Below, piece after piece: positions 48,494 through 62,139 of a stretch of 64,000 bases of DNA. The first letter of the stretch is position 1. Each line of letters starts with the position of its first letter. The notes under the pieces are model-generated. The model did not search any database, was not told the DNA's origin, and saw only the letters and a list, made by a program, of their open reading frames with translations. Position numbers and translations under genes: made by a program. The stretch comes from Listeria weihenstephanensis (GTDB lineage: Bacteria > Bacillota > Bacilli > Lactobacillales > Listeriaceae). Location: positions 2,306,036-2,370,035 of the forward strand of contig NZ_CP011102.1 in the NCBI RefSeq assembly GCF_003534205.1, in the 5' to 3' direction.

Positions 48494-48533
48494 ACATGAT
48501 CGAAGACCTTTTCATGTTTTTCAGGTCTTTTTT
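48494..48533 (+). promoter_or_regulatory. Leader terminator with overlapping second stem (possible pseudoknot) before the symporter gene
   Basis: AAGACCT (48503-48509) pairs with AGGTCTT (48523-48529) and is followed by TTTT: an intrinsic terminator 20 bases upstream of the start codon. A second stem, ACATGA (48494-48499) with TCATGT (48512-48517), interleaves with it so that both can coexist as an H-type pseudoknot, or the second could compete. A -10-like TATGAT near 48468 would give a ~75-base leader. A control element for the downstream transporter is likely; the signal is unknown. Confidence 0.5.
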
Positions 48534-48553
48534 GATTGGAAAGGAAGTCGTAA

Positions 48554-49903
48554 ATGAAAAATAATAGAGAACAATGGAGCTCAAAATCGGGATTTATTCT
48601 TGCTTCTGCTGGTTCTGCCATCGGAATTGGCGCGATTTGGAAATTACCCTATGTCGCTTCAACAGCTGGTGGTGGCGCATTCTTTATTCTTTTTACTATC
48701 CTCACTTTTGTGATCGTACTACCTATTTTAATTGGGGAATATATCATCGGGCGACACTCACAAAGCGATGCGATTCATTCATACCGAATTCTGGCCCCTG
48801 GTACACGCTGGAATTGGCTCGGTAAGCTGGGCGTGTTTGGCTCGATTCTAGTCCTCGCTTTCTACGGAGTTGTCGGTGGCTGGATTTTAAGTTATATCGT
48901 GAAGGCTATTAGCGGTTCAGTAAGCCACGGCGATCAAGCACAACTTGCGCTTCAATTCGATATGGCAACGGCAAATACGGCTATCGCTATCGCTGGGACG
49001 GCTATTTTCCTTCTCCTTGTTATCCTCGTTGTATCGCAAGGGATTAGAACGGGAATTGAGCCTATGAGCAAAATCATGATACCTGCGTTATTCCTGCTGT
49101 TCATTATTCTAATTATTCGCTCGTTAACGTTGCCAAATGCCATAGAAGGACTTCAATACTTCTTGCGTCCTGACTTCTCAGAAATTAACAGTAAAAGTAT
49201 AATCATTATTTTAGGGCAAGCCTTTTTCTCACTCAGCGTTGGGATTTCTGTGATGGTGACATACGGTTCTTACTTAGATCGAAAAATAAGCATTCCCGCT
49301 GCATCTACATCCGTTGCTGTCATAAATATGATTATTTCTCTGTTCGTTGGACTCGCTATTTTCCCTGCTGTCTTTTCGTTTGGTGTCATTCCCGACGCAG
49401 GACCTGGTATCCTTTTCGTGATATTGCCGTCGATCTTTAACCAATTACCGTTTGGCACATTCTTCTTTATTGTGTTCCTCATCCTTTTCTTTTTTGCAGC
49501 ATTAACTTCCAGCTTTTCACTGCTTGAGACTGCTACTGCTCCATTTATAAAAAAATTAGGAAGCCGTTCCATAGCCACCTGGATCGTTGGTGGTATCGTA
49601 TTCTTGCTAGCTATCCCAGCAGCGCTTAGCTTGGGAATTTGGAACGAAATAAGTATCTTTGGAATGACCATTTTCGGAGCATTTGATTACGTTGCATCTA
49701 ATATCATTCTACCTCTAGGTGCTCTATTTACCGCTATTTTCGTTGGTTTCCGACTCCCTCGCCAACTACTATGGGATGAATTCACAGCAAGTAGTCGATA
49801 TGGGAAAAAATTATTTATGACTTGGTTGCTATTACTAAAATATGTTGCTCCAATCGCGATTATCCTCATCTTTCTATCCGCTATTGGACTACTACCTTTC
49901 TAA
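48554..49903 (+). CDS. Neurotransmitter:sodium symporter (SNF) family transporter
   Basis: A 449-residue membrane protein with ~11 spans, the usual bacterial LeuT/MhsT-type size. Residues 5-45 contain the family opening WSSKSGFILASAGSAIGIGA, then IWKLPYVASTAGGGAFFILF with the sodium-binding unwound helix 1. It should take up an amino acid with Na+; the substrate cannot be read from sequence. It starts after GGAAAGGAAG. It is monocistronic: a leader with a terminator lies upstream (48494-48533) and a strong terminator follows (49910-49962). Confidence 0.93.
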   Translation: MKNNREQWSSKSGFILASAGSAIGIGAIWKLPYVASTAGGGAFFILFTILTFVIVLPILIGEYIIGRHSQSDAIHSYRILAPGTRWNWLGKLGVFGSILVLAFYGVVGGWILSYIVKAISGSVSHGDQAQLALQFDMATANTAIAIAGTAIFLLLVILVVSQGIRTGIEPMSKIMIPALFLLFIILIIRSLTLPNAIEGLQYFLRPDFSEINSKSIIIILGQAFFSLSVGISVMVTYGSYLDRKISIPAASTSVAVINMIISLFVGLAIFPAVFSFGVIPDAGPGILFVILPSIFNQLPFGTFFFIVFLILFFFAALTSSFSLLETATAPFIKKLGSRSIATWIVGGIVFLLAIPAALSLGIWNEISIFGMTIFGAFDYVASNIILPLGALFTAIFVGFRLPRQLLWDEFTASSRYGKKLFMTWLLLLKYVAPIAIILIFLSAIGLLPF

Positions 49904-49909
49904 ATAAAG

Positions 49910-49962
49910 AAAGCAGGGTGCCACGAATCCCACTTTTATGGGTAAGACGTGCATCCTGCTTT
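49910..49962. terminator. Terminator between the convergent symporter and yerC genes
   Basis: AAAGCAGGGTGC at 49910-49921 pairs with GCATCCTGCTTT at 49951-49962 (one mismatch), with a further CCCA/TGGG stem in the centre. The A/T-rich ends suit both directions. Confidence 0.75.
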
Positions 49963-50005
49963 AAATAAATGGAGCGCTTGTCGCCGATTTATTTGGGTTA
50001 TGCTT

Positions 50006-50299
50006 TTATTTATCTTTCATTCGATCGAATACTACTTCATACATATCATTTCCATAATTAAGGGAACGTTTTACGCGAGAAATCGTTGCTGTACTAGCAC
50101 CTGTCTCAGCCTCAATAACATTATACGTCTTGCCATCATGCAGCATTTTAGCTACTTGAAAGCGCTGCGACATAGATTGAATTTCATTTACTGTGCATAC
50201 ATCATCGAAGAAAGCATAACATTCTTCTAAATTCTCCAGTGCTAAGATCCCTTTAAAAAACGTATCTAGACCTTCACCACGCAATTTTTCTATTTGCAT
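50006..50299 (-). CDS. yerC: YerC/YecD-type TrpR-related protein
   Basis: A 97-residue DNA-binding protein of the TrpR-like superfamily. LDTFFKGILALENLEECYAF (11-30) and FDDVCTVNEIQSMSQRFQVA (31-50) precede a helix-turn-helix (GKTYNVIEAETGASTATISR, ~56-76). It is conserved beside pcrB and purD in Bacillales; the target genes are not known to me. It starts after AGGTAT with GGAGG a little upstream and is divergent from the DUF2207 gene. Confidence 0.93.
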   Translation of the reverse strand: MQIEKLRGEGLDTFFKGILALENLEECYAFFDDVCTVNEIQSMSQRFQVAKMLHDGKTYNVIEAETGASTATISRVKRSLNYGNDMYEVVFDRMKDK

Positions 50300-50426
50300 G
50301 TGTATACCTCCATTTTACTTTAGACTCTTCTTTACCATTTTAACGTACTAGTGTGAATAACACAACAAGAAGGTTCAAAAAGCTTTATGAACATGCTATA
50401 ATATGTTTATAAAAGGGAGGCTCAAC

Positions 50427-52277
50427 ATGAAAACTAAAATTATCTTATTTTTCTCACTCTTATTCGCAATTCTCGTAACATTCCATCTGCCAGTCTCGGC
50501 GGATCGCTCTTTTACAATACCAAACTATGAAAACTATGTCCAAATTCAGCAAAACGGAACGGCAATTATCACCGAAAATGTCCGCTATGATTTCGATGGC
50601 TCGTTTAATGGGGCGACGATGGATATTGATACATCAGGACTTCCCGATATTACCGATTTGCAAGTATTTGTTGATGGCACACCTTTCGTCAAGAGCGACT
50701 CTGGAAAGACAGGTACTTTCAAAGCTGATTACGATAGCAATGATACCTTAAAAATCCGTGTGTATTCCCCAACTGATACAGCAACGAAAGAGTTTGTCTA
50801 CCAGTATACTTTAAAAAATGCCGTTACAAGCTACAACGATACCGCAGAATTTAATCGAAAACTCGTCGGGAAGAATTGGGAAGAAACGCTGGATCGTGTC
50901 GCGATTACGATTACGCTACCAAAAGAAACGCAAAACGGCGAATTACAAGCCTGGGCACATGGACCACTAGATGGCAACATTTCACTGCAAGATAACAAAA
51001 TCGTGAAACTGTACGCGGATAACGTCAAACCAGGACAATTTGTGGAAGCTCACGTCATTTTTCCAAATAATATTGTACCAAGTAATCAAAATATCCAAGC
51101 GATTGATAAAAAAGCTGATATTCAAGCGCAGGAAGCCAAACTTGCCGAGCAAGCCAATACAAAAAGAGCACTAACGAAATGGATCTTTTACGGTGGTAGT
51201 ATTCTGATGCTACTTTTCACAATCATCACGCTCATCAGGATATACGTAAAGTTTATACAACCAAAAAAAGCAGTATTTCAAGATCGATATTTTCATGATA
51301 TTCCAACAGACATGTCACCAGCCGTCATGAATAAGCTGATATATTCCAAACTTGGCGCTAAAGATATCGTTGCAACGATTATGGACTTGGTACGCAAAAG
51401 ACAACTGACCATCGAAGAATTACCTGATCCTTCTGGAAATAAGAAAAAGGCAACATTCATCATATCCAGAGTACCTGTACCATCTCCTAACACGCTTTTA
51501 AACCATGAACAAACCTTGATAAAATGGTTGTTAGATAAGGTTGGAGATGGCGAAAAAGTCACTTTAAAAGAAATAAACAGCTATGCAAAGAAAAATAGTA
51601 AAGCCTTCACTAGCTCATTTTCAAGTTGGAAAAGGGCGGTCGAAAAAGAAACAAAAACATATCGCTATATTAATAAATCAGCTACTTCCAAGGCGAATAA
51701 GCTATTATCTAGCGCTAGTCTTATCAATTTTCTGATTGGTCTTGGTCTCGTGTTATTCAGCATCTTTACGAGCAATTTTTCTATCTTCGCGTTAATCATA
51801 GGTGTTTTATCCTTTGCCATCATCATTGTATTTAGTGCAACGTTGCTTCCTGTTAAACATCAAAAAGGTGCAGAAGAGTTTGCAAAATGGCATGCCTTTA
51901 AGCGCTACATTAAAGATGTTGGAAACCTGGATATTGCTGATGTAGGATCGATTGCGATCTGGGATCATTACTTGTCCTATGCTATCTCGCTCGGACTAAC
52001 AAAAGAAGTCCTAAAAGCAGCATCGATTCACTTCACACCAGAGCAAGTACAGCAGCATTCTGGATTGCTTTACTATTACTACGGTGGCGCAATGCTGGGC
52101 AGTGTAAACCACGCAAATATGGACACAGCGTTTGCAGAAAGCTTCCAAAACTCTTTCGAAAGCTCCTTTAGTGGTGCATTGGCAAGCAGTACATCCTCAA
52201 CCACAGGAAGTGGCGGTGGATTCAGCGGCGGCTCCAGCGGTGGAGGTGGCGGTGGTTCAGGCGGCGGCGCTTTCTAA
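50427..52277 (+). CDS. DUF2207 membrane protein with Gly-rich C-terminus
   Basis: A 616-residue protein starting at 50427, where GGGAGG lies seven bases upstream; an in-frame ATG at 50403 is before the ribosome binding site. A signal peptide (~1-26, cut after PVSA) leads to the ~200-residue extracellular DUF2207 domain (NYVQIQQNGTAIITENVRYD). A span (~250-272) is followed by a cytoplasmic region, two more spans (~428-470) and a final Ser/Gly tail (GSGGGFSGGSSGGGGGG). The family is widespread in Firmicutes and its function is unknown. It is convergent with purD across a shared terminator. Confidence 0.9.
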   Translation: MKTKIILFFSLLFAILVTFHLPVSADRSFTIPNYENYVQIQQNGTAIITENVRYDFDGSFNGATMDIDTSGLPDITDLQVFVDGTPFVKSDSGKTGTFKADYDSNDTLKIRVYSPTDTATKEFVYQYTLKNAVTSYNDTAEFNRKLVGKNWEETLDRVAITITLPKETQNGELQAWAHGPLDGNISLQDNKIVKLYADNVKPGQFVEAHVIFPNNIVPSNQNIQAIDKKADIQAQEAKLAEQANTKRALTKWIFYGGSILMLLFTIITLIRIYVKFIQPKKAVFQDRYFHDIPTDMSPAVMNKLIYSKLGAKDIVATIMDLVRKRQLTIEELPDPSGNKKKATFIISRVPVPSPNTLLNHEQTLIKWLLDKVGDGEKVTLKEINSYAKKNSKAFTSSFSSWKRAVEKETKTYRYINKSATSKANKLLSSASLINFLIGLGLVLFSIFTSNFSIFALIIGVLSFAIIIVFSATLLPVKHQKGAEEFAKWHAFKRYIKDVGNLDIADVGSIAIWDHYLSYAISLGLTKEVLKAASIHFTPEQVQQHSGLLYYYYGGAMLGSVNHANMDTAFAESFQNSFESSFSGALASSTSSTTGSGGGFSGGSSGGGGGGSGGGAF

Positions 52278-52283
52278 TCTATT

Positions 52284-52333
52284 AAAAAACGTGCAGTACA
52301 TCTCAAAATTTTTGAGTTATACTGCACGTTTTT
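52284..52333. terminator. Bidirectional terminator of the DUF2207 gene and the pur operon
   Basis: AAAAACGTGCAGTA and TACTGCACGTTTTT pair perfectly over 14-15 bp, with an extra CTCAAAA/TTTTGAG stem in the centre. Long A and T runs flank it. It lies directly between the two convergent stops and touches the purD stop. Confidence 0.92.
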
Positions 52334-52334
52334 C

Positions 52335-55140
<2,806 letters not shown>

Positions 55141-55144
<4 letters not shown>

Positions 55145-55701
55145 GATTGTCCCCCTATTATTTTTTTGACCACTTCTGGATAAAACGCATGCTCAACCTT
55201 ATGTATTCTCGTCGCAAGCGATTCCACCGTATCATCTGGCAAAATAGCAACCGACTGCTGTGCGATAATCGGCCCCGTGTCCATTCCAGCATCTACAAAA
55301 TGCGCGGTGACACCCGTTTCCGTTACACCCGCGACAACCGCCTGTCCCATCGCATCTTTTCCAGGAAACGACGGAAGTAACGACGGATGCAAATTGACAA
55401 TCTTATTTTCATACGCTCCCAATAACGTCGGCCCAATCAAGCGCATATATCCCGCCAAAACGAGAAATTCTACCCCTGATTCCTGCAATTTAGCCACGAT
55501 TTCCCGTTCAAAAGCCGCTTTATCCGCAAAAGCCTTCGGAGCAAAGACAAACACTGGAATTCCAGCTGCCTCTGCTCGTTCCAACACATACGCGCCCGGT
55601 TTATCACAAACAAGCAACGCCACCGATTCTTTAATCATCGCATCGTCCACAAGCGCCTGAAAATTACTACCCGATCCCGAAGCAAAAATCGCTATTTTCA
55701 T
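55141..55701 (-). CDS. purN: Phosphoribosylglycinamide formyltransferase
   Basis: A 186-residue enzyme using 10-formyl-THF to formylate [23 protein letters not shown] (3-22), the catalytic Asn-His of [17 protein letters not shown] (~101-117) and Asp of [15 protein letters not shown] (~134-148) are present. One base separates it from the purM stop; it overlaps purH. Confidence 0.97.
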
Positions 55702-55702
55702 C

Positions 55703-56752
55703 CTAGTTGCCCCCTGTAAAAACGACTTGTGCGCTAGCTTCTTTCGGCGTCACTTTTCCAATCGTATACGCTTTTTCACCTTGTTCTGCTAAAATAGCAA
55801 GCGTCTGTTCCGCATCGTCTGCCGCAACGACAAGCACCATGCCGATTCCCATGTTAAAAATACCATACATCTCGTCCGCATCAATTTCACCATAACTTTG
55901 CAACGCATCAAAAATCGGCAAAACCGGCCATGCATCACGCGTAATCGACACCGCCAAATCCTCTGGCAATACCCGTGGCAAATTCTCGATAAAACCGCCA
56001 CCCGTAACATGCGAAATCCCGTGCACCGTTACATTTTTAATAACTTCCAAAACAGGCTTCACATAAATCCGCGTCGGCGTCAACAGCTCATCACTAAGCG
56101 TCTTGCCCCCAAGCTCCGGCAAAACCGTATCCAGCGCAAAGTCATGCTCCTTAAAGAAAATTTTGCGTACCAACGAGTATCCATTACTATGAATTCCACT
56201 CGAAGGCAAGCCAATCAAGACATCGCCAGCCGCCACCTTTTCACCCGTAATCACGTCCGCCTTCTCGACCGCACCGACCGTGAATCCAGCCAAGTCATAA
56301 TCATCCGCACCATACATATCCGGCATCTCCGCCGTCTCACCACCAACAAGCGCGCACCCAGCCAACTCGCAGCCATCCGCAACACCCTTAACAATCTGCT
56401 CCATCTTGCCCGGAATCGTTTTCCCCGTCGCAATATAATCCAAGAAAAACAGCGGTTCCGCGCCCTGCGCCAAGATATCGTTCACACACATCGCGACACA
56501 GTCCACGCCGATCGTATCATGCTTATCCGCCTCAATCGCAAGCAGCAACTTCGTACCAACGCCATCCGTCCCCGAAACAAGCACAGGTTCACGCAAGCCA
56601 AGCCCGCTAAGATCAAACATCCCGCCAAACGAACCAATCGCGCCCATCACACCGTTACGCTTCGTACGAGCCACATGCTTTTGGATCCGCTCCACAACCT
56701 CATAACCCGCCTCTACATCAACGCCAGCCTTACTATACGCATTCTCTGCCAT
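55703..56752 (-). CDS. purM: Phosphoribosylformylglycinamidine cyclo-ligase (AIR synthetase)
   Basis: A 349-residue enzyme ([20 protein letters not shown] start). [20 protein letters not shown] (~62-81) and [11 protein letters not shown] (~139) mark the ATP site, and [12 protein letters not shown] (~245) the C-terminal domain. The ATG at 56752 is preferred over a TTG six bases upstream because it gives the family's normal N-terminus; GAGGGG is upstream of both. It follows purF by 16 bases. Confidence 0.97.
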   Translation of the reverse strand: MAENAYSKAGVDVEAGYEVVERIQKHVARTKRNGVMGAIGSFGGMFDLSGLGLREPVLVSGTDGVGTKLLLAIEADKHDTIGVDCVAMCVNDILAQGAEPLFFLDYIATGKTIPGKMEQIVKGVADGCELAGCALVGGETAEMPDMYGADDYDLAGFTVGAVEKADVITGEKVAAGDVLIGLPSSGIHSNGYSLVRKIFFKEHDFALDTVLPELGGKTLSDELLTPTRIYVKPVLEVIKNVTVHGISHVTGGGFIENLPRVLPEDLAVSITRDAWPVLPIFDALQSYGEIDADEMYGIFNMGIGMVLVVAADDAEQTLAILAEQGEKAYTIGKVTPKEASAQVVFTGGN

Positions 56753-56768
56753 TTGCAAAATTCCCCTC

Positions 56769-58199
56769 TCAACGTGACTCGGCTTCTAAACTCGCCAAAT
56801 ATTCTTTTTCATAATCAAATAATTCCGTCGGGTAATCCCCGTTAAAATACGCCATACAAAGTCCGCCATACGGCTCATCTGGATACGGCTTACCAACTGC
56901 TTCAACCAGGCCGTCCTCCGACAAATACGTCAGCGAATCCGCACCGATAATCCGACAAATCTCATCCACCGAATAATTCGCCGCAATCAACTCACTCCGC
57001 GTCTGAATATCAATCCCGTAAAAACACGGAAAAGCAAGCGGTGGCGAAGCAATCCGCACATGGACTTCTGCCGCACCCGCCTCACGCAATAACTGCACAA
57101 TCCGGCGACTCGTCGTTCCGCGCACAATCGAATCATCAATCATGACCACCCGTTTGCCCTCGACAACACCGCGCACCGCCGACAATTTCATTTTCACACC
57201 TTGTTCCCGTAATTCCTGCGACGGCTCAATAAACGTCCGCGCCACATACCGGTTCTTAATCAAGCCCAGCTCATACGGAATACCCGTTTCCTCCGCATAA
57301 CCAATCGCCGCCGAGATACTCGAATCAGGAACACCCGTCACCACATCCGCCTCAATAAAAGCCTCCTTGGCCAACCGTTTCCCCATCCGTTTTCGCGCCG
57401 AATGGACATTAATTCCCGCAATATTCGAGTCAGGACGCGCAAAATACACATATTCCATACTACAAATCGAATGCTTCACGTCTTCCGTAAATTTCTCAAT
57501 ATGCAGGCCATCATCATCAATAATAATCAGCTCACCCGGCTCCACATCACGCACAAACTCCGCGCCAACCGTATCAAACGCACACGTCTCCGAAGCAATC
57601 ACATACGAATCTCCAATTTTCCCAATCGAAAGCGGTCGAAAACCATTCGGATCAAGCGCTGCAATCAACTCATTCTCCGTCAAAAGCATATACGCAAAAC
57701 CGCCCTTGACCTTGTTCAGCGCCACTTTCAAATCCTCCACAAACGATCCCGTCTGGCTACGTTTGAGCAAATGCGCCAGCACCTCCGTATCCGAACTCGT
57801 TTGGAAAATCGCACCTTCCTCTTCCAACTCCTGACGAAGCGTCTGCGCATTAATCAAATTCCCATTATGCGCCAGCGCCAGACTCGAATTTTGGAAGTGG
57901 AATAAAAACGGTTGGACATTGCTCAAACTCTTGCCACCAGCCGTCGCATAACGCACATGCCCAATTGCCGACTTCCCAACAAGATCATCCAATTCCCCGT
58001 GCTTAAACACATCCGCAAGCAAACCCAAGTTACGATGCCCTTTTAGCGTCACGCCATCCGTCGACACAATTCCAGCACCCTCTTGCCCACGATGCTGCAA
58101 ACTATGCAGACCATAATACGTGATCTGCGCCGCACTCGGATGATTCCAAATCCCGAAAATACCACATTCCTCATTCAATCCTCTTATTTCAGTAGACAT
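56769..58199 (-). CDS. purF: Glutamine-PRPP amidotransferase
   Basis: A 476-residue committed-step enzyme. A propeptide ([11 protein letters not shown]) precedes the nucleophilic Cys of [12 protein letters not shown]. The PRPP loop [20 protein letters not shown] (~355-375) and the Fe-S-type cysteines around [14 protein letters not shown] (~240) and [12 protein letters not shown] (~395) place it in the Bacillus-type Fe-S class. The start at 58199 has GGAAGGGG upstream and overlaps the purL 3' end by 16 bases; a frame from 58217 would add six residues. Confidence 0.96.
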   Translation of the reverse strand: MSTEIRGLNEECGIFGIWNHPSAAQITYYGLHSLQHRGQEGAGIVSTDGVTLKGHRNLGLLADVFKHGELDDLVGKSAIGHVRYATAGGKSLSNVQPFLFHFQNSSLALAHNGNLINAQTLRQELEEEGAIFQTSSDTEVLAHLLKRSQTGSFVEDLKVALNKVKGGFAYMLLTENELIAALDPNGFRPLSIGKIGDSYVIASETCAFDTVGAEFVRDVEPGELIIIDDDGLHIEKFTEDVKHSICSMEYVYFARPDSNIAGINVHSARKRMGKRLAKEAFIEADVVTGVPDSSISAAIGYAEETGIPYELGLIKNRYVARTFIEPSQELREQGVKMKLSAVRGVVEGKRVVMIDDSIVRGTTSRRIVQLLREAGAAEVHVRIASPPLAFPCFYGIDIQTRSELIAANYSVDEICRIIGADSLTYLSEDGLVEAVGKPYPDEPYGGLCMAYFNGDYPTELFDYEKEYLASLEAESR

Positions 58200-60409
58200 G
58201 GAATAGCCCCTTCCCAAACTTGTTTTAACTCACTAAGTTCGGCTGTAATTGCTGATTTTTCCGTTTGCACCACCAATTGCGGCACCTCTGTAACTTCGCC
58301 TAAACGCACCACTTTTTCCGTTTCAAACAACTGCTCGAATTTCGCAGCATCATCCGCTTTCACCGATACCAAGAAACGCGATTGCGATTCACTAAACAGC
58401 AATTCCTCCGCAAAAGGTACTTGGATTGCTGCGCCCAAATCGTTCGCAAAACCTGCCTCAGCAAGTGCTACCGCAAGTCCGCCTTCCGCCAAATCATGCG
58501 CCGAAGCAACAAGACCCTCACGAATCGCCGTCAACAAGAACTGCTGATAACGTCTCTCCACCTGCAAATCAAGCTCAGGCGCGCGTCCACTAATTTTGCC
58601 TTGCTCCAATTTTTGCAATTCCGAACCGCTAAATTCCGGCTTCGTTTCGCCGATTAAATAAATCACATCGCCCGCCGCTTTGAAACCTTGCGTCGTAATA
58701 TGCGCCACATCCTCGACCAAACCAACCATTCCAATCACCGGCGTTGGATAAATTCCTTCACCATCCGTCTCATTATACATCGAAACATTCCCCGAAATAA
58801 CTGGCGTATCAAGCTCTAAGCAAGCCGCACTAATGCCGTCCGCCGCTTTCTCAATCTCCCAGAATATTTCCGGTTTCTCCGGATTCCCAAAATTCAGACC
58901 ATCCGTAATCGCCAGCGGTTTCGCGCCTGAACAAACAATATTCCGCGCAGCTTCCGCAACCGCAATTTGACCACCTTTTTCAGGATCCAAATACAAGTAA
59001 CGCGAATTACAATCTGTCGTCATTGCAATCGCCTTATTCGTGCCACGAACTCGCAGTACCGCCGCATCCGAACCAGGTGCTACCGCCGTATTCGTCCGAA
59101 CTTGATAATCAAACTGCTCATAAATATGGCGTTTACTAGCAATCGTTGGCTGTCCAAGTAACGCTTTCCAAGTCGCCATAACATCCGTCACGACCGGCGC
59201 ATAAGCCTCTTCCGTTTGGAAATCACGATAACGCTGCGGCTCCGATGAAGGTTTATAATACACAGGCGCATCCTCAGCAAGCGCATCAACCGGCACATTT
59301 GCCACAACTTCCCCGTGATGTACAATTTTATACATCTTATCATCCGTCACCGTTCCAATCGTCACAGCCTCCAAGCCATAACGCTCAAACAACGCCTTGA
59401 TCTCCGCCTCATGTCCTTTTTTCACACATAAAAGCATCCGTTCCTGCGACTCCGAAAGCAACATTTCATACGCCGACATATGCGTTTCCCGTTGCGGCAC
59501 ATCATCCATAATAAGCTCCAAGCCAGACCCAGCCTTTGATGCCATCTCCGAACTCGAACTCACCAAGCCCGCGGCGCCCATATCCTGAATCCCAATCAAA
59601 ATATCCGAATGATCACGAATCAAGTCCAGACATGCCTCCAGCAACAATTTCTCCATAAACGGATCTCCTACTTGAACCGCCGAACGCTGCTGCTCGCCCT
59701 CTTCACTAAATTCCACCGAAGCAAAAGTAGCCCCATGAATCCCGTCGCGTCCTGTTTTCGCACCAACGTACATCACTGGATTACCAACACCGACCGCCTG
59801 ACCTTTTTGAATATCCTCTTTTGCAATCAGGCCAACACACATCGCATTTACTAAAGGATTCTTCGCATAACACGGATCAAACTGCACCTCGCCGCCAACC
59901 GTCGGAATCCCAATCGAATTCCCGTAACCAGCAATCCCAGCCACAACCTCATTCACCAAATATTTCGTATGCGGATTATCAATCTCACCAAAACGAAGCG
60001 AGTTTAGCATCGCAATCGGACGCGCGCCCATCGAAAATACATCGCGAATAATGCCACCAACACCAGTCGCAGCGCCTTGATACGGCTCCACATAAGACGG
60101 ATGATTATGACTCTCCACTTTAAAAGCAACACCAAGACCATCACCGATATCCACAATTCCAGCCCCCTCACCAGGACCTTGCAACACTTGCGGGCCCTCC
60201 GTCGGGAACTTGCGCAACACCGGTTTTGAATTTTTATAACTACAATGTTCCGACCACATGACCGAAAACAAACCCGTTTCCGTATAATTCGGTTTTCTCT
60301 TCAAAATATCACAAACAAGACCATACTCACTCTCACTGAGCCCCATCGTCTCATAAATTTTCTGTTCCTTAATTTGCGCCGCTGACGGTTCCTGATTCAC
60401 ATTAAGCAT
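58184..60409 (-). CDS. purL: FGAM synthetase large subunit
   Basis: A 741-residue small-form PurL that works with PurQ and Pur[21 protein letters not shown] (~29-48), [20 protein letters not shown] (~49-68), [18 protein letters not shown] (~90-107) and the second ATP-like site [19 protein letters not shown] (~470) are typical. It overlaps purQ by eight bases and purF by 16, so translation of the whole block appears coupled. Confidence 0.97.
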   Translation of the reverse strand: MLNVNQEPSAAQIKEQKIYETMGLSESEYGLVCDILKRKPNYTETGLFSVMWSEHCSYKNSKPVLRKFPTEGPQVLQGPGEGAGIVDIGDGLGVAFKVESHNHPSYVEPYQGAATGVGGIIRDVFSMGARPIAMLNSLRFGEIDNPHTKYLVNEVVAGIAGYGNSIGIPTVGGEVQFDPCYAKNPLVNAMCVGLIAKEDIQKGQAVGVGNPVMYVGAKTGRDGIHGATFASVEFSEEGEQQRSAVQVGDPFMEKLLLEACLDLIRDHSDILIGIQDMGAAGLVSSSSEMASKAGSGLELIMDDVPQRETHMSAYEMLLSESQERMLLCVKKGHEAEIKALFERYGLEAVTIGTVTDDKMYKIVHHGEVVANVPVDALAEDAPVYYKPSSEPQRYRDFQTEEAYAPVVTDVMATWKALLGQPTIASKRHIYEQFDYQVRTNTAVAPGSDAAVLRVRGTNKAIAMTTDCNSRYLYLDPEKGGQIAVAEAARNIVCSGAKPLAITDGLNFGNPEKPEIFWEIEKAADGISAACLELDTPVISGNVSMYNETDGEGIYPTPVIGMVGLVEDVAHITTQGFKAAGDVIYLIGETKPEFSGSELQKLEQGKISGRAPELDLQVERRYQQFLLTAIREGLVASAHDLAEGGLAVALAEAGFANDLGAAIQVPFAEELLFSESQSRFLVSVKADDAAKFEQLFETEKVVRLGEVTEVPQLVVQTEKSAITAELSELKQVWEGAIPCLLK

Positions 60410-61085
60410 GTACTTGTTCCTCCTTCCAAGCCTTCAACATCGATTTAAAAACGCCAAGTCCAGCCGTTCCACCAACAACATCCTCCACAGCACGCTCCGG
60501 ATGTGGCATCATACCAAGTACATTCCCGGCCTTATTCGTAATCCCAGCAATATTTGCAATACTCCCATTAGGGTTTTCCGACGCATACGTGAACACAATT
60601 TGCCCATTCGCCCGCAATTCCGCAAGCGTCGCATCATCGCAATAATAATTCCCCTCACCATGCGCCACAGGAATCCGAATCTCTTCCCCCCCCGCATATT
60701 CCGACGTAAACATCGTCTCCGCATTCTCCACACGCAAACTCACCGTTTTACAAACAAAATGAAGATTATTATTCCGAATCAAAGCCCCAGGAAGCAACCC
60801 ACTCTCCGCCAAAATCTGAAAACCATTACAAACACCAAGCACCGGCTTCCCAGTTTCCGCAAACCGCACCACTTCCGGCATAATGTTCGCAAATTTCGCA
60901 ATCGCACCCGTCCGCAAGTAATCCCCATACGAGAATCCACCAGGAAGCAGCACCGCATCAAAACCATCTAAACTCGTCTCGGCATGCCACACATATTCCG
61001 CCTCTTCCCCGAGCGCATCTTCTATCGCATGCAACATATCTAAATCACAATTCGAACCTGGAAATTGAATGACAGCAAATTTCAT
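60402..61085 (-). CDS. purQ: FGAM synthetase glutaminase subunit
   Basis: A 227-residue class I glutamine amidotransferase. [13 protein letters not shown] (5-17), nucleophile Cys in [20 protein letters not shown] (~84-103) and His-Glu in [12 protein letters not shown] (~196-207) are intact. Two bases separate it from purS. Confidence 0.97.
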   Translation of the reverse strand: MKFAVIQFPGSNCDLDMLHAIEDALGEEAEYVWHAETSLDGFDAVLLPGGFSYGDYLRTGAIAKFANIMPEVVRFAETGKPVLGVCNGFQILAESGLLPGALIRNNNLHFVCKTVSLRVENAETMFTSEYAGGEEIRIPVAHGEGNYYCDDATLAELRANGQIVFTYASENPNGSIANIAGITNKAGNVLGMMPHPERAVEDVVGGTAGLGVFKSMLKAWKEEQVHA

Positions 61086-61087
61086 CC

Positions 61088-61333
61088 TTAAGCCTCCTCG
61101 ATTTCATAACGATAATCTTCCATCACTGGGTTTGTCAGCAACTTATCACACATTTCATCCAAGACCGCATGAATATCCCGATCCGATTTCGCCACTTGAA
61201 TCTCCATATATTTTCCAATCCGCACATCCTCAACCTCGCCGTAATTCAAACTCTTCAGCGATCCCATCACAGCAGTCCCTTGCGGATCCAACACACTTTT
61301 CTTCAACGTCACAAACACCTTCACATTATACAT
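61088..61333 (-). CDS. purS: FGAM synthetase subunit PurS
   Basis: An 81-residue bridging subunit of the PurLQS complex: [20 protein letters not shown] (2-21), GYGEVEDVR-like [18 protein letters not shown] (~30-47). It ends two bases before purQ and starts next to the purC stop. Confidence 0.97.
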   Translation of the reverse strand: MYNVKVFVTLKKSVLDPQGTAVMGSLKSLNYGEVEDVRIGKYMEIQVAKSDRDIHAVLDEMCDKLLTNPVMEDYRYEIEEA

Positions 61334-62041
61334 TCAAACAACCTCCTTTAATCTTTTCAAAACTTCTTCATAAACCGCTGTTAAATTCCCAATATTCCGA
61401 CGAAAGACATCCTTATCCAGCTTGGCATTCGTATCCCGATCCCATAATCGGCACGTATCCGGCGAAATCTCATCCGCAAGCAAAATATTTCCATTCTCAT
61501 CACGCCCAAATTCCAATTTGAAATCAATCAGCGTAATATTCATTTTTGCGAATAATTCACATAACACCACATTAATCTCAAGCGCAGCCTGTTTCAAAAT
61601 CGCAATCTCATCCTCCGTCGCCGCCTCTAAATAAAGCACATGCGCGTCATTAATAAACGGATCATCAAGCGCATCTTCCTTATAATAAAACTCCACAATA
61701 GGCTTCTTTGTCGGCGTCCCCTCAGGAACCCCAAGACGTTTAGCAAGACTTCCCGCAATCACATTTCGCACGACAACCTCAAGCGGAATAATCTCCACCG
61801 AGCGCACCAACTGCTCCGTATCCGACAACTGCTCCACAAAATGACTCTTAATCCCAGCATCTCGCAAATATGTAAAAATCCGCGACGTAATCTCATTATT
61901 CAAGCGCCCCTTACTCGCAAAACTCTCCTTACGTTCCCCATTCAGCGCCGTCGCATCATCCTTATACGCCACCCGCAACACACCATCCTGATCCGTACTA
62001 AACAACCGTTTCGCCTTACCCTCATACAATAAATTCGCCAC
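61334..62041 (-). CDS. purC: SAICAR synthetase
   Basis: A 235-residue enzyme when started at the GTG at 62041. AAAAGGAG lies nine bases upstream and the product then begins ANLLYEGKAKRLFST, the family's normal opening. A longer ATG frame from 62128 would add 29 non-family residues across an intercistronic hairpin and is rejected. VAYKDDATALNGERKESFAS (~19-38), VEIIPLEVVVRNVIAGSLAK (~85-104) and LIDFKLEFGRDENG (~170) are present. Confidence 0.96.
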   Translation of the reverse strand: MANLLYEGKAKRLFSTDQDGVLRVAYKDDATALNGERKESFASKGRLNNEITSRIFTYLRDAGIKSHFVEQLSDTEQLVRSVEIIPLEVVVRNVIAGSLAKRLGVPEGTPTKKPIVEFYYKEDALDDPFINDAHVLYLEAATEDEIAILKQAALEINVVLCELFAKMNITLIDFKLEFGRDENGNILLADEISPDTCRLWDRDTNAKLDKDVFRRNIGNLTAVYEEVLKRLKEVV

Positions 62042-62084
62042 GATAAAAAGTCTCCTTTTAATTTCGAATTTTGAATCCATAAAG

Positions 62085-62129
62085 CATGAAAAACCATGAA
62101 GACACCGTAATCCCTCATAGTTTTTCATG
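62085..62129 (-). terminator. Intercistronic hairpin between purB and purC
   Basis: CATGAAAAACCATGA (62085-62099) pairs with TCATAGTTTTTCATG (62115-62129) over 15 positions with one mismatch, with a 15-base loop, immediately after the purB stop. No T tract, so it is more likely an mRNA stability or processing element. Confidence 0.55.
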
Positions 62130-62139
62130 ATGCATTTCC

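Noticed and set aside
55898-56845. Long plus-strand open frame opposite purM/purF (315 codons)
   Set aside because: It lies antisense to two clear purine genes, is Arg/His/Asn-rich without domain features and has no ribosome binding site; it results from codon bias of the genes beneath.
57367-57905. Plus-strand frames of 155 and 167 codons opposite purF
   Set aside because: Shadows of purF; low-complexity composition, no ribosome binding site.
60408-60971. 187-codon plus-strand frame opposite purQ
   Set aside because: Antisense shadow of an intact purQ with conserved active site.
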